This document shows, in pieces, positions 1 to 8,837 of a DNA stretch of 64,000 bases. The stretch covers positions 806,001 through 870,000 of the forward strand of contig NZ_PYAU01000001.1 of assembly GCF_003014675.1 (NCBI RefSeq). The letters run 5' to 3'. This stretch comes from Labedella gwakjiensis (GTDB lineage: Bacteria; Actinomycetota; Actinomycetes; Actinomycetales; Microbacteriaceae). Made by a program: the position numbers and the translations under genes. Position 1 is the stretch's first letter; each line of letters begins with the position of its first letter. The notes under the pieces are model-generated. The model searched no databases. It worked only from the letters and a program-made list of their open reading frames with translations, and was not told the origin of the DNA.

Positions 1-609
1 CATGCGTCCTGTCCGGTCCTCGTGGTGCGCGAGGATCGGACAGGGATCGACGACGGGGACGACCGCCCCATCGTCGTCGGCGTCGACGGCTCCCCCGGTT
101 CGCTCGAGGCCCTCCGTGTGGCGGCGGAGGCCGCACGGACGCTGTCCTGCCCCCTCGAGGTCCTCTTCGTCTGGCACGAACCCACGTCGTTCCTCGGCGG
201 ATACCCCCTCGGGCTCACGTGGTCCCCCGAGGAGGACGCCCGCGCGGCCCTCGTCCGCTCGCTCGAGGACGTCCTCGGCCCCGAGCCGGCCCCTGGCGTC
301 TCCGGATCCATCCGCGAGGGTCGCGCGGCCTCGGTCCTCATCCGGGCAGCGGCCCACGCGCGGGCCCTCGTCGTCGGGGCGCGGGGACACGGGGGCTTCC
401 AGGGCCTCCTCCTCGGCTCGGTGAGCGACGAGTGCGTGCGACACTCCAGCGCTCCCGTCCTCGTCGTGCCGGACGCGCTCCGGACGGCCGAGCGCGAGGC
501 GATCGTCGCCGAGCAGAGGTTCGAGAGGGAGACCAATCCCTTCGTCGATGCGACCGGTCCTTCCCCCGCCGACGGCAGCGCGCCGACGCTCGAGCGGGCG
601 ACGTCGTGA
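1..609 (+). CDS. Universal stress protein, two-domain type, 5' end outside window
   Basis: Reading frame 1 is open from the first base and begins with [12 protein letters not shown], the usual last strand of a UspA domain. A complete second UspA domain follows: [12 protein letters not shown] near its start, [17 protein letters not shown] as the ATP-binding glycine loop, then SSAPVLVVP. The GTG at 22 that could start a shorter protein lies inside that leftover strand, so I read this as a tandem-domain stress protein cut by the window edge rather than a 195-residue single-domain one. About 40 non-conserved residues follow the second domain. The stop overlaps the phosphoketolase start by 4 bp, so the two are probably translated together. 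Confidence 0.85.
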   Translation, partial: HASCPVLVVREDRTGIDDGDDRPIVVGVDGSPGSLEALRVAAEAARTLSCPLEVLFVWHEPTSFLGGYPLGLTWSPEEDARAALVRSLEDVLGPEPAPGVSGSIREGRAASVLIRAAAHARALVVGARGHGGFQGLLLGSVSDECVRHSSAPVLVVPDALRTAEREAIVAEQRFERETNPFVDATGPSPADGSAPTLERATS

Positions 610-3095
610 TCGGCCTCGACGAGCGGAGCGCATCCGCATCTGAAGCGGCCGGCTCCTTCCCCTCGCGCGATCTCGGCCCTCTGACCGATGAGTCGCTCGA
701 CCGCATCGACGCGTGGTGGCGCGCGGCGAACTACCTCTCGGTCGGCCAGATCTACCTGCTCGACGATCCGTTGCTCCGGCGGCCTCTCACGCGCGATGAC
801 ATCAAGCCGCGCCTGCTCGGACACTGGGGAACGACGCCCGGACTGAACCTGATCTACGCCCACCTCAACCGCGCGATCGCCGAGCGCGGGATCTCCACCC
901 TGTACGTGACGGGACCGGGCCACGGCGGCCCCGGCATGGTCGCGAACGCCTACCTCGACGGCACCTACACGGAGCTGCACCCGAGCATCGGGCGCGACGA
1001 GGACGGCATCCGCGCCCTCTTCCGCCAGTTCTCCTTCCCCGGCGGCATCCCGAGCCACGCATCACCGGAGACCCCTGGATCGATCCACGAGGGCGGCGAG
1101 CTCGGCTACGCCCTCTCGCACGCCTACGGGGCGGCGTTCGACAACCCGGATCTCCTGGTCGCGGCCGTCGTGGGCGACGGCGAAGCCGAGACCGGCCCGC
1201 TCGCCACGAGCTGGCACTCGAACAAGTTCATCGACCCCCTCGCCGACGGTGTCGTGCTGCCGATCCTGCACCTCAACGGCTACAAGATCGCGAACCCCAC
1301 GGTGCTCGCCCGCATCCCAGAGCACGAGCTCATGGACCTGATGCGCGGGTACGGTCACACGCCATACCTCATCTCGGGCGGCTTCGACGGAGAGGATCCC
1401 GCCGACGTGCACCGCCGTTTCGCCGCGACGCTCGACGACGTCCTCGACCACATCTCGCGCATCAAGGCCGCCGCACGCGCCGGCACCCTCGACGGCCGCC
1501 CCGCGTGGCCGATGATCGTCCTGCGCACCCCGAAGGGCTGGACCTGTCCCGCGTTCATCGACGGGCTCCCCGCCGAGAACAACTGGCGATCCCACCAGGT
1601 ACCGCTCGCGAGCGCACGGGACACCCCCGAGCACCTCGCCGTCCTCGAGGGGTGGCTGCGCTCGTACCGACCGGAGGAGCTCTTCGACGCGACGGGCGCT
1701 CCCGTGGATCGTGTCACGGCGCTCGCGCCCGGCGGCGATCTGCGCATGAGCGCCAACCCCGTCGCGAACGGCGGTGTGCTCCGCCGCGACCTCGTGCTCC
1801 CGGACTTCCGCGACTTCGCCGTCGACGTCCCCGCCCCCGGCGCGACAATCGCCGAGCCGACGCGAGTCCTCGGGAACTGGCTCGCCCAGGTCGCGGAGGA
1901 CAATCCGCACACGTTCCGGATCTTCGGACCGGACGAGACCGCGTCGAACCGCCTCGGCGCCGTCCTCGACGTCACCGACAAGCAGTGGAACGCCGAGGTC
2001 CTGCCCACCGACGAGCACCTCGCCCGCAGCGGTCGCGTGATGGAGATGCTGAGCGAGCACCAGTGCCAGGGCTGGCTCGAGGGGTATCTCCTGACGGGAC
2101 GGCACGGCCTCTTCAACACCTATGAGGCCTTCGTGCACATCGTCGACTCGATGTTCAACCAGCACGCCAAGTGGTTGTCGTCGAGCAAGCGCATCCCGTG
2201 GCGACGCCCGATCTCGTCCCTCAACTACCTGCTGTCGTCGCACGTCTGGCGCCAGGACCACAACGGCCTCTCCCACCAGGACCCGGGTTTCATCGACCAC
2301 GTCGTCAACAAGAAGCCGGAGGTCGTCCGCGTCTATCTGCCGTTCGACGCCAACACCCTGCTCTCCACCTACGACCACTGCCTGCGGAGCGTCGACTACG
2401 TCAACGTCGTCGTGGCCGGCAAGCAGCCGACGTTCACCTGGCTCGACATGGAGAGCGCGATCGCGCACATGACGAGAGGTCTGGGCATCTTCGACTGGGC
2501 GGGAACCGAGGTGGAGGGCACGGAGCCCGACGTCGTGCTCGCATGCGCCGGCGACGTGCCGACGCTCGAGGTGCTCGCGGCAACGTCGATCCTGCGCCGG
2601 GAGATCCCGGAGCTGCGCACGCGCGTCGTCAACGTCGTCGATCTCATGCGTCTCATGAGCGCGGGCGAGCACCCGCACGGGCTCGGCGACACCGAGTACG
2701 ACGCCCTCTTCACGACGGATCGGCCGGTGATCTTCGCCTATCACGGCTACCCGTGGCTCATCCACCGCCTCACGTACCGCCGCACGGGACACGCGAACCT
2801 GCACGTGCGCGGCTACAAGGAGGAGGGCACCACGACGACGCCGTTCGACATGGTGATGCTCAACGACCTCGACCGCTTCCAGCTCGTCATCGACGTGCTC
2901 GACCGCGTCCCGGGGCTCGCCGCGCGCTACGCGGCGCTCCGCCAGCGGATGACCGACGCGCGCGTCGAGGCGCGCGCCTACACCCGCGAGTTCGGTGAGG
3001 ACATCCCGTCCGTCGCCGAGTGGACGTGGACGCACGGCGGCGGAACCACGGCGCAGACGGCGGCCACCGGCGGAACCGGCGGGGACAACGAGTGA
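606..3095 (+). CDS. xfp: Xylulose-5-phosphate/fructose-6-phosphate phosphoketolase
   Basis: Thiamine-diphosphate enzyme that splits xylulose 5-phosphate or fructose 6-phosphate with phosphate to acetyl-phosphate plus a sugar phosphate, a cytosolic route to ATP through acetate kinase. The 829-residue length fits the roughly 800-residue family. Visible motifs are [10 protein letters not shown] near the N-terminus, GPGHGGPG, the cofactor loop [31 protein letters not shown], and in the middle [12 protein letters not shown] and [19 protein letters not shown] chose GTG at 606, which overlaps the preceding stop (GTGA) and begins just before the conserved region; an upstream in-frame extension has no family resemblance. 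The PPOX-like gene follows after 13 bp. Substrate preference cannot be told from sequence. Confidence 0.96.
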   Translation: MIGLDERSASASEAAGSFPSRDLGPLTDESLDRIDAWWRAANYLSVGQIYLLDDPLLRRPLTRDDIKPRLLGHWGTTPGLNLIYAHLNRAIAERGISTLYVTGPGHGGPGMVANAYLDGTYTELHPSIGRDEDGIRALFRQFSFPGGIPSHASPETPGSIHEGGELGYALSHAYGAAFDNPDLLVAAVVGDGEAETGPLATSWHSNKFIDPLADGVVLPILHLNGYKIANPTVLARIPEHELMDLMRGYGHTPYLISGGFDGEDPADVHRRFAATLDDVLDHISRIKAAARAGTLDGRPAWPMIVLRTPKGWTCPAFIDGLPAENNWRSHQVPLASARDTPEHLAVLEGWLRSYRPEELFDATGAPVDRVTALAPGGDLRMSANPVANGGVLRRDLVLPDFRDFAVDVPAPGATIAEPTRVLGNWLAQVAEDNPHTFRIFGPDETASNRLGAVLDVTDKQWNAEVLPTDEHLARSGRVMEMLSEHQCQGWLEGYLLTGRHGLFNTYEAFVHIVDSMFNQHAKWLSSSKRIPWRRPISSLNYLLSSHVWRQDHNGLSHQDPGFIDHVVNKKPEVVRVYLPFDANTLLSTYDHCLRSVDYVNVVVAGKQPTFTWLDMESAIAHMTRGLGIFDWAGTEVEGTEPDVVLACAGDVPTLEVLAATSILRREIPELRTRVVNVVDLMRLMSAGEHPHGLGDTEYDALFTTDRPVIFAYHGYPWLIHRLTYRRTGHANLHVRGYKEEGTTTTPFDMVMLNDLDRFQLVIDVLDRVPGLAARYAALRQRMTDARVEARAYTREFGEDIPSVAEWTWTHGGGTTAQTAATGGTGGDNE

Positions 3096-3108
3096 ACGAG
3101 GAGCGATC

Positions 3109-3615
3109 ATGACACGGCGCGAACGCACGCAGGACGACGTCGAGCATCTGACGACAGCCGAGTGCTGGCGGCTCCTCGAGCAGGCCGAGCTGGGTCGCCT
3201 GGCCGTGTCGGCGACCGATGGGAAGCCGGACGTCTTCCCCCTCAACTTCGTGGCCCGGTCCGGCCATCTGTACCTCCGGACGGCTCCCGGCGCGAAGCTC
3301 GCGGACCTCACGGGAGCGGCCGACGTCGCCTTCGAAGTGGACGGGACCGATGGCACCTTCCGCTGGAGTGTCGTCGTCCGAGCCCGGGCCGACACCCTGC
3401 GGCTGCTGGACGACGCCCCCCTCGAGGACATTCCGACGGCGCATCCCTCCGGGAAGTCGATCGTCGTACGGCTCGTCCCGACGACCGTCACGGGTCGACG
3501 ATTCCGCGACGCCCGCGTGACGACACGGCGCACGACGCCGCGGATCCACGAGCCCTCCGATCGCAAGCCCGTCCCCATCCCCCATTTCCCCCCACCGAAG
3601 AAAGGCACACCATGA
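3109..3615 (+). CDS. Pyridoxamine 5'-phosphate oxidase-fold (PPOX) family protein
   Basis: About 168 residues with the split-barrel flavin-binding signature: LGRLAVSATDGKPDVFPLNF, then YLRTAPGAKL and WSVVVRARA. This is the same subgroup as the nitroreductase-like proteins found in mycobacterial DosR regulons. A substrate cannot be assigned. ATG at 3109 follows a clear GAGGAG ribosome site, so it is preferred over an arginine-rich upstream extension. The C-terminal tail from about residue 130 is rich in Arg and Pro and not conserved. The stop overlaps the next gene's ATG (ATGA). A second paralogue lies at 9731, also behind a universal stress protein gene, suggesting block duplication or a recurrent functional pairing. 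Confidence 0.85.
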   Translation: MTRRERTQDDVEHLTTAECWRLLEQAELGRLAVSATDGKPDVFPLNFVARSGHLYLRTAPGAKLADLTGAADVAFEVDGTDGTFRWSVVVRARADTLRLLDDAPLEDIPTAHPSGKSIVVRLVPTTVTGRRFRDARVTTRRTTPRIHEPSDRKPVPIPHFPPPKKGTP

Positions 3616-4622
3616 AGACCGCCGTCGTCACCTCCTTCACCTCCCCGCTCGAGATCGTCGACCGGGACATCCCCCAGCCGAGTCCCGGCGAGGTCCTCGT
3701 CCGACTCGAGACCTGCGGGCTCTGCCACACGGACATCCACGCGGCCCACGGCGACTGGCCCGTGAAACCGACGCCGCCGTTCGTCCCGGGACACGAGGGC
3801 GTCGGCATCGTCGAGCTGCTCGGAGACGGCGTCACCGAGCGCCACGTCGGCGAGCGCGTCGCGATCCCGTGGCTCGGCTACGCGTGCGGACACTGCCGCT
3901 ACTGCATCGACGGTCGGGAGACGTTGTGCGAGTCGCAGCACAACAGCGGATACTCCGTCGACGGCGGCTTCGCCGAGCACACCGTCGCGAACGCGCGCTA
4001 CGTCGTGCCCGTGCCCGACGGCGTCTCGTCCATCGATGCCGCCCCGCTCACGTGCGCCGGAGTCACCACCTATAAGGCCGTCAAGGTGGCTCACATCGTT
4101 CCGGCGGAGCGCGTCGCGGTCTTCGGCATCGGCGGCCTCGGCCACCTCGCGCTGCAGTACGCGCGGATCTTCGGCGGCTCCGTCATCGCGGTCGACGTGG
4201 AGGACGGGAAGCTCGACCTCGCGAGGCAGCTCGGAGCCGAACACGTCGTGAACGCGCGTCGCGAGGACCCGGTCACCGCCATCCAGGCCCTCGGCGGTGC
4301 CGACGTGGCGATCGTGCTGGCCGCGTCGCCCCGCGTCTTCGAGCAGGCCTTCTCGTCGCTCGCCCGCGGCGGTCGGCTCGTCTGCGTGGCCCTTCCCGCG
4401 GAGGAGAAGATGTCGGTCTCGATCTTCGAGACGGTGCTCAAGGGCATCTCGATCATCGGCTCGATCGTCGGCACACGCCAGGACCTCGCCGAGGTCTTCG
4501 AGCTCCACGCATCGGGCCGCACGACGGTGATCGCCGAGACCCGCTCGCTCGACCAGGTCAACGAGGCGATCGACGAGGTGCTCGCGGGGAAGGCGCTCGC
4601 GCGACTCGTGTTCGAGTACTGA
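3612..4622 (+). CDS. Zinc-dependent alcohol dehydrogenase (AdhP type)
   Basis: Medium-chain dehydrogenase of 336 residues. The catalytic zinc set shows as GLCHTD (Cys38) and PGHEGVG; the structural zinc loop is CGHCRYCIDGRETLC with four cysteines; the NAD-binding turn is GIGGLGHLA. This resembles the NAD-dependent AdhA/AdhP ethanol dehydrogenases. Placed after phosphoketolase and translationally coupled to the PPOX gene, it most plausibly reduces acetaldehyde to ethanol and reoxidises NADH when respiration is limited; the direction of the reaction is inference. The GAF histidine kinase gene begins 131 bp downstream. Confidence 0.93.
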   Translation: MKTAVVTSFTSPLEIVDRDIPQPSPGEVLVRLETCGLCHTDIHAAHGDWPVKPTPPFVPGHEGVGIVELLGDGVTERHVGERVAIPWLGYACGHCRYCIDGRETLCESQHNSGYSVDGGFAEHTVANARYVVPVPDGVSSIDAAPLTCAGVTTYKAVKVAHIVPAERVAVFGIGGLGHLALQYARIFGGSVIAVDVEDGKLDLARQLGAEHVVNARREDPVTAIQALGGADVAIVLAASPRVFEQAFSSLARGGRLVCVALPAEEKMSVSIFETVLKGISIIGSIVGTRQDLAEVFELHASGRTTVIAETRSLDQVNEAIDEVLAGKALARLVFEY

Positions 4623-4753
4623 GGACGCCCGAGGAACTCGTCGCGACGGTGACCCCCCGGGGGTGGTCTCTCGCGTATACGCGGACAGGGTCCATACTGG
4701 GACGGTTCCCCGCCCGCACCGTTCGGGCGGCGCGACGGCTCGGAGGAGGCGAC
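4623..4753 (+). promoter_or_regulatory. Leader/promoter region of the devS-devR pair
   Basis: This gap contains a perfect 12-bp palindrome CGCGTATACGCG at 4672-4683 and a C-run/G-run inverted repeat around 4651-4664 that could fold as a weak terminator for the adh operon. A poor DevR-box lookalike, GGGACGGTTCCCCG, starts at 4699. The ribosome site GGAGGAGG sits just before the GTG start at 4754. A separate promoter for the kinase is plausible but no convincing -35/-10 pair is visible. Confidence 0.35.
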
Positions 4754-6448
4754 GTGGACGACGTTCGAGGGACCGTCACCCCCGCACACGACGATGGGGT
4801 CCCGCACCGCGAGGAGTGGAGTCGCCGCGTCCTCGAGTCCCAGGAGCGGCTCCGTGCCCTCATCACGGCCAATCGCGCGATGGTCGACGAGCTCGACCTC
4901 GAGCGCGTGCTGCGCACGATCGTCCAGGCGGCCGTCGACCTCGTGCACGCCCGCTACGGCGCACTCGGGGTGATCGGGCAGGAGGGCGGGCTCGAGCGCT
5001 TCATCCACGTGGGCGGCGACGCCGACATGCCGGAGCGGATCGGACACTATCCGCGCGGCCACGGCCTGCTCGGAGCGCTCATCGACGATCCGCGTCCGAT
5101 CCGCCTCGAGCACCTCTCCTCCGACGACAGGTCGAGCGGCTTCCCCGCCGGTCACCCGCCGATGGACAGCTTCCTCGGGGTCCCCATCCGCGTCCGCGAC
5201 GAGGTGTTCGGCAACCTCTATCTCACGGAGCACGGCGAGGGCGGCTTCTCGGCGGAGGACGAGGAGTTGCTCATCGCGCTCGCGGCCACGGCCGGCGTCG
5301 CGATCGACAACGCGCGGCTCTTCCAGGAGACGCGCCGGCGGCAGCAGTGGAGCGCCGCGTCTGCCCAGATCGCCGCGTCCCTGCTGTCGGGCGGTCGGGA
5401 CGACGCCCTGTCGACGATCGCGGAGACCACGGCACAGCTCGCGGACGCCGACGTCGTGTGCGTCGTCCTCCCCCACGGCGCGCGCGACCTCGTCGTCGAC
5501 ACCGTCGGCGGCATCGACGGCGACAGGTTCCGCACGATGGTGATCCCCCGGGAGGGGAGCACGATCGCGGCAGCGCTCGACTCGGGCGCCCCCGTCCGAC
5601 GAGACGATCTCGGAGCGGTCGACACCGCCGAGCCCGACGCCCCGCTCATGCTCGGACCGTCGATGATCATCCCGCTCATCGCCGACGACACGACGATCGG
5701 CGCGCTCGCGATCTCCCGCCTCGCGGGGCGCAGGCGGTTCTCCGACTCCGACCTCGAGCTCGCGTCCGACTTCGCCGACCAGTGCGCGATCGCGCTCGCC
5801 CTCGAACGTGGACGCGTCGACCGGGAGAAGCTCTCGGTGCTCCAGGACAGGGGGCGCATCGCACGCGACCTCCACGATCACGTCATCCAGCGACTCTTCG
5901 GAGCGGGGCTCACCCTCCAGGCCGTGGGCTCGGAGATCGAGGACGCCCGCCTCCGGGAGCGGGTCGAGGAGCAGGTCACCGCCCTCGACGAGGCGATCGG
6001 TTCGATCCGCACGGCGATCTTCGCGCTCACCTCCCGGCGGCCGAAGGAGTCGGTCAAGCACCGCATCATGGACGTCGTCACGGCGCACGACACGACGACG
6101 GCTCCGGCGCCGCGCCTCATCCTCAGCGGACCGATCGACTCGACGGTCACCGAGGACATGGTCGCCGACGTCCTCGCCGTCGTGTCCGAGGGCGTCGCGA
6201 ACGTGGCGCGTCACGCCCAGGCGTCCTCCTCGACCGTGAGCGTCTCGGTCGAGGCCGACAGACTCGTCATCCGCGTGGAGGATGACGGTGTCGGCCCAGG
6301 CTCCGGTTCCCGCCGCAGCGGAACGGCGAACCTCGAGGAACGCGCGGCGCGGTGGGGCGGCTCGTCGCACCTCCGGCCACGGGACCCGAACGGTTCCGTC
6401 CTCGACTGGACCATCCCCCTCCACCGCACGACCGGAAGGCGAGCATGA
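4754..6448 (+). CDS. devS: DevS/DosS-like GAF-GAF sensor histidine kinase
   Basis: Soluble 564-residue sensor kinase. GAF-A (about 45-195) has the DosS-like run ERFIHVGGD, GHGLLGALIDDPRPIRLEHL and GHPPMDSFLGVPIRVRDEVF; His134 aligns with the proximal heme ligand of mycobacterial DosS/DosT. GAF-B spans roughly 210-350. The HisKA_3 dimerisation helix reads DRGRIARDLHDHVIQRLFGA with phospho-acceptor His374, followed by an HATPase domain (EGVANVARHAQA and VEDDGVGPG). There are no transmembrane segments. GTG at 4754 is chosen because GGAGGAGG precedes it. The stop overlaps devR by 4 bp. Heme-based sensing of O2, NO or CO is inferred from the family. Confidence 0.93.
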   Translation: MDDVRGTVTPAHDDGVPHREEWSRRVLESQERLRALITANRAMVDELDLERVLRTIVQAAVDLVHARYGALGVIGQEGGLERFIHVGGDADMPERIGHYPRGHGLLGALIDDPRPIRLEHLSSDDRSSGFPAGHPPMDSFLGVPIRVRDEVFGNLYLTEHGEGGFSAEDEELLIALAATAGVAIDNARLFQETRRRQQWSAASAQIAASLLSGGRDDALSTIAETTAQLADADVVCVVLPHGARDLVVDTVGGIDGDRFRTMVIPREGSTIAAALDSGAPVRRDDLGAVDTAEPDAPLMLGPSMIIPLIADDTTIGALAISRLAGRRRFSDSDLELASDFADQCAIALALERGRVDREKLSVLQDRGRIARDLHDHVIQRLFGAGLTLQAVGSEIEDARLRERVEEQVTALDEAIGSIRTAIFALTSRRPKESVKHRIMDVVTAHDTTTAPAPRLILSGPIDSTVTEDMVADVLAVVSEGVANVARHAQASSSTVSVSVEADRLVIRVEDDGVGPGSGSRRSGTANLEERAARWGGSSHLRPRDPNGSVLDWTIPLHRTTGRRA

Positions 6449-7071
6449 CGACCGTATTCCTCATCGACGACCACGAGGTGGTCAGGCAGGGCATCGCCGG
6501 CCTCATCGGACGCGAGCCCGACCTCGACGTGGTCGGGGAGGCGGCCACCGCACGGGAGGGGCGCCAGCGCGTCGCCGCCACGCTTCCCGACGTCGCGGTC
6601 ATCGACGTCCGGCTGCCCGACGGCAACGGAATCGACCTGTGCCGCGACATCCGGTCTGCGCACCCGGAGGTGCACTGCCTCATCCTCACCGCGTACGACG
6701 ACGACGACGCGATGTACGCCGCCGCGATCGCCGGTGCCGCCGGCTACGTGCTGAAGGACATCCGCGGGCAGAAGCTCGTCGAGAGCATCCGCGCGGTGGC
6801 CGCCGGCATCCGGCTCATGGATCCGCAGGTCCGTCGCAGCGTCGTCACCGAGTCGGCGCCGCCGTCCGACCGGGTCGAGGTGGCCCTGTCGCTGCGGGAG
6901 CGCCAGGTGCTCGACCACATCGCCGACGGCCTCACCAACCGGCAGATCGGCGAGAAGCTCGGGCTCGCCGAGAAGACGGTGAAGAACTACGTGTCATCCC
7001 TCCTCGACAAGCTCGGCATGGAGCGGCGCACGCAGGCCGCGGTCTACGGGGCGGAGCACCGCGCCGACTGA
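6445..7071 (+). CDS. devR: DevR/DosR-like response regulator (NarL family)
   Basis: The 208-residue protein has a receiver domain with the acidic pair DD at 8-9 and phospho-acceptor Asp54 in VAVIDVRLPDG. The LuxR/NarL helix-turn-helix reads LTNRQIGEKLGLAEKTVKNY, followed by SSLLDKLGMERRTQAAV, nearly the same as the DNA-recognition helix of mycobacterial DosR. That identity predicts recognition of GGGAC-type boxes, and five such boxes lie downstream in this window. ATG overlaps the devS stop. It should act as transcriptional activator of the neighbouring stress and fermentation genes under low oxygen. Confidence 0.95.
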   Translation: MTTVFLIDDHEVVRQGIAGLIGREPDLDVVGEAATAREGRQRVAATLPDVAVIDVRLPDGNGIDLCRDIRSAHPEVHCLILTAYDDDDAMYAAAIAGAAGYVLKDIRGQKLVESIRAVAAGIRLMDPQVRRSVVTESAPPSDRVEVALSLRERQVLDHIADGLTNRQIGEKLGLAEKTVKNYVSSLLDKLGMERRTQAAVYGAEHRAD

Positions 7072-7077
7072 CCCGCT

Positions 7078-7575
7078 TCAGCCGTGCTCGCGCCGCACCG
7101 GCTCACGGTGCGAGGAGGGCACGACGAGGACAGGGCAGCGCGCATGCCGGACGCACTGATCGCTCACGGAACCGAGGAGCAGCGTCGCGAAGCCTCCGCG
7201 GCCTCGCGACCCGACGACGAGCATCCGGGCGTCGGCCGCTCGCTCCAGAAGGACCTCGGCGGGATGGCCGAGTCTGGCGACCGTCGACACCGCGACGGCG
7301 GGGAACCGATCCCGGATGCGCGCGATGTCGGCCTCCGTGCGAGAGCGGACCGCCTCGTCCACCTCCGCCGCCGGCACGACATACCCCTCGGAGAACACCG
7401 CACCGGGCGGCGCCGTGTCGATGGTCCACGCCCGGACGACCTCCACACGGCACGCGAGGTGGGCGGCGAGGCTGCACGCCTCCTCGACGGCGGCGTCGGC
7501 GCTCGCCGAGCCGTCGTGGCCGACGACGATCCACGGTCCATCCGGACGATCCATCCGTGTCGATTCGCTGCCCAT
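7078..7575 (-). CDS. Universal stress protein, single UspA domain
   Basis: 165-residue UspA-fold protein: WIVVGHDGSASA at the N-terminus, GSRGRGGFATLLLGSVS as the nucleotide-binding loop, then CPVLVVPSS. The start at 7575 follows AGGAGGAG on the minus strand; the frame stays open further upstream but without family similarity. It is convergent with devR (6-bp gap) and divergent from the two-domain stress gene at 7780, with a candidate DevR box at 7678-7691 in the shared region. Its role is general stress or dormancy tolerance; no biochemical activity can be read beyond probable ATP binding. Confidence 0.9.
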   Translation of the reverse strand: MGSESTRMDRPDGPWIVVGHDGSASADAAVEEACSLAAHLACRVEVVRAWTIDTAPPGAVFSEGYVVPAAEVDEAVRSRTEADIARIRDRFPAVAVSTVARLGHPAEVLLERAADARMLVVGSRGRGGFATLLLGSVSDQCVRHARCPVLVVPSSHREPVRREHG

Positions 7576-7677
7576 GATCGGCTCCTCCTGTCGGCGAGCG
7601 GCCCGAGTGGCGGCTGCCTCCGTCCGAGCATCCCGTGCAACCGCCCGCGGGGACAGGGCCGAACGTCCCGCCGGAAC

Positions 7678-7691
7678 GGGACCAACGCCTC
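7678..7691 (+). promoter_or_regulatory. Candidate DevR/DosR box between divergent usp genes
   Basis: GGGACCAACGCCTC, ending 88 bp before the stress gene at 7780 and about 100 bp from the divergent one starting at 7575. It shares the pattern GGGACC-WW-CGCCTC with the site at 16038. The first half matches the mycobacterial DosR consensus well; the second half is weaker. Confidence 0.5.
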
Positions 7692-7779
7692 TATGACGTC
7701 CTGATGCGAGGGAGGAGTCTGGATTCGGCCCGGAGTGGCTCTGTCGACGGGTCACGACGGTCGATGAAAGGACACGATC

Positions 7780-8790
7780 ATGACCAGCACGACCAGCACG
7801 CATCCGACTCTCCTCCCCGCCATCGAGGCCGGACCGAGACGCACCTCCGAACGAGTCGTCCTCGCGATCGACCGGAGCGCGGCATCCGACGCGGCACTCC
7901 TGTGGACCGTGGACCGGGCGCAGCGGACGCCCGTCGAGGTGGACGTCGTCACGGTCGTGAAGCCGGATCCCGTCCTCGGTGACGTCATGATCGAGGAGTT
8001 CATGCTGAACGGTGAACAACTGCTGCACCACGCGGCGGACGTCCTGCGGCCAGCGGTCGCCGCCGAATCGCTTCGAACCCTCCTCGCGTGGGGCTCACCC
8101 GCGCGGGAGATCCTCGCCGCGGCGGAGGGGGCCGATCTGCTCGTGATCGGGACGGCAAACGCCACCCGTCACCCCGTCTTCCATCACCCGTCCATCGCCG
8201 CCCGACTCGCGACGGTCGCACGCTGCGATCTGGCGATCGTCCCGGCGGGCTGGCACGCGCATCCCGACTCGGGACCCGTGGTCGCGGGCGTCGCGGGAGA
8301 CGACGGCGATCGGGTGATCATCGCCATCGCGGCCTGTGAGGCCGAGCGACTCGGCGCGCGACTCGTCCTCGTCCACTCGTGGGAGAGCCCGTCGCTCACT
8401 GCGCTCCTCAGCAGTGGGCTCACGATTGACGTCGCCGTCGTCGAAGAGAAGCACCAGCACATGCTCGACGACGCGGTGTCCGGCATCGCGGAGGCCTTCC
8501 CCGAGTTGTCGGTATCCGGCGTCCTCTCCGACGTCCCAGCGAGTCGTGCCCTCCGCACGGCCGCCTCCGATGCCGCCCTGCTCGTCGTGGGTTCGCACGG
8601 CTGGAGCGCCCTCGATCGGTTCTTCGTCGGCTCGACGAGCCACGATCTCGCGACATCGCCGGTCTGTCCCACCCTCGTCATCCGGTCGCGGAGCCATCGC
8701 GCCGTACGGTCGACGACGGCGATCCCGGACACCGGAGCGATCGACGGGACCAAAGGCCCTGGGCTGGTCGAGCCTCACGGATCAGTCTGA
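7780..8790 (+). CDS. Universal stress protein, tandem UspA domains
   Basis: 336 residues with two UspA-like halves. The first (about 22-155) opens with RVVLAIDRSAAS but its glycine loop is degenerate (LLVIGTANATRHPVFHHPS), so nucleotide binding there is doubtful. The second (about 165-310) has the loop VVGSHGWSALDRFFVGSTSH, then CPTLVI. Typical actinobacterial tandem Usp architecture. A candidate DevR box ends 88 bp upstream of the ATG, and another box for the next gene overlaps this gene's 3' end. AAAGGACACG before the ATG gives a modest ribosome site. Confidence 0.88.
   Translation: MTSTTSTHPTLLPAIEAGPRRTSERVVLAIDRSAASDAALLWTVDRAQRTPVEVDVVTVVKPDPVLGDVMIEEFMLNGEQLLHHAADVLRPAVAAESLRTLLAWGSPAREILAAAEGADLLVIGTANATRHPVFHHPSIAARLATVARCDLAIVPAGWHAHPDSGPVVAGVAGDDGDRVIIAIAACEAERLGARLVLVHSWESPSLTALLSSGLTIDVAVVEEKHQHMLDDAVSGIAEAFPELSVSGVLSDVPASRALRTAASDAALLVVGSHGWSALDRFFVGSTSHDLATSPVCPTLVIRSRSHRAVRSTTAIPDTGAIDGTKGPGLVEPHGSV
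8746..8760 (+). promoter_or_regulatory. DevR/DosR box upstream of usp-PPOX pair
   Basis: GGGACCAAAGGCCCT, a near-exact match to the mycobacterial DosR-regulon motif. It lies in the 3' coding end of the preceding stress gene and ends 77 bp before the ATG at 8838. Confidence 0.75.
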
Positions 8791-8837
8791 GAGCACCGGG
8801 GCGCCCGGGAGCACACGGTTCGATCGAGGAGGATCCC

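Noticed and set aside
1062-4508. 1148-residue minus-strand open frame
   Set aside because: Antisense to phosphoketolase, PPOX and adh; Arg/Asp/Val-rich with no domain, a typical GC-driven shadow.
4672-4683. CGCGTATACGCG as an operator
   Set aside because: Perfect palindrome but short, single and not repeated near related genes; such 12-mers are common in GC-rich DNA.
4699-4712. GGGACGGTTCCCCG as a sixth DevR box
   Set aside because: Only the first half fits; centre and second half deviate from the five better sites.
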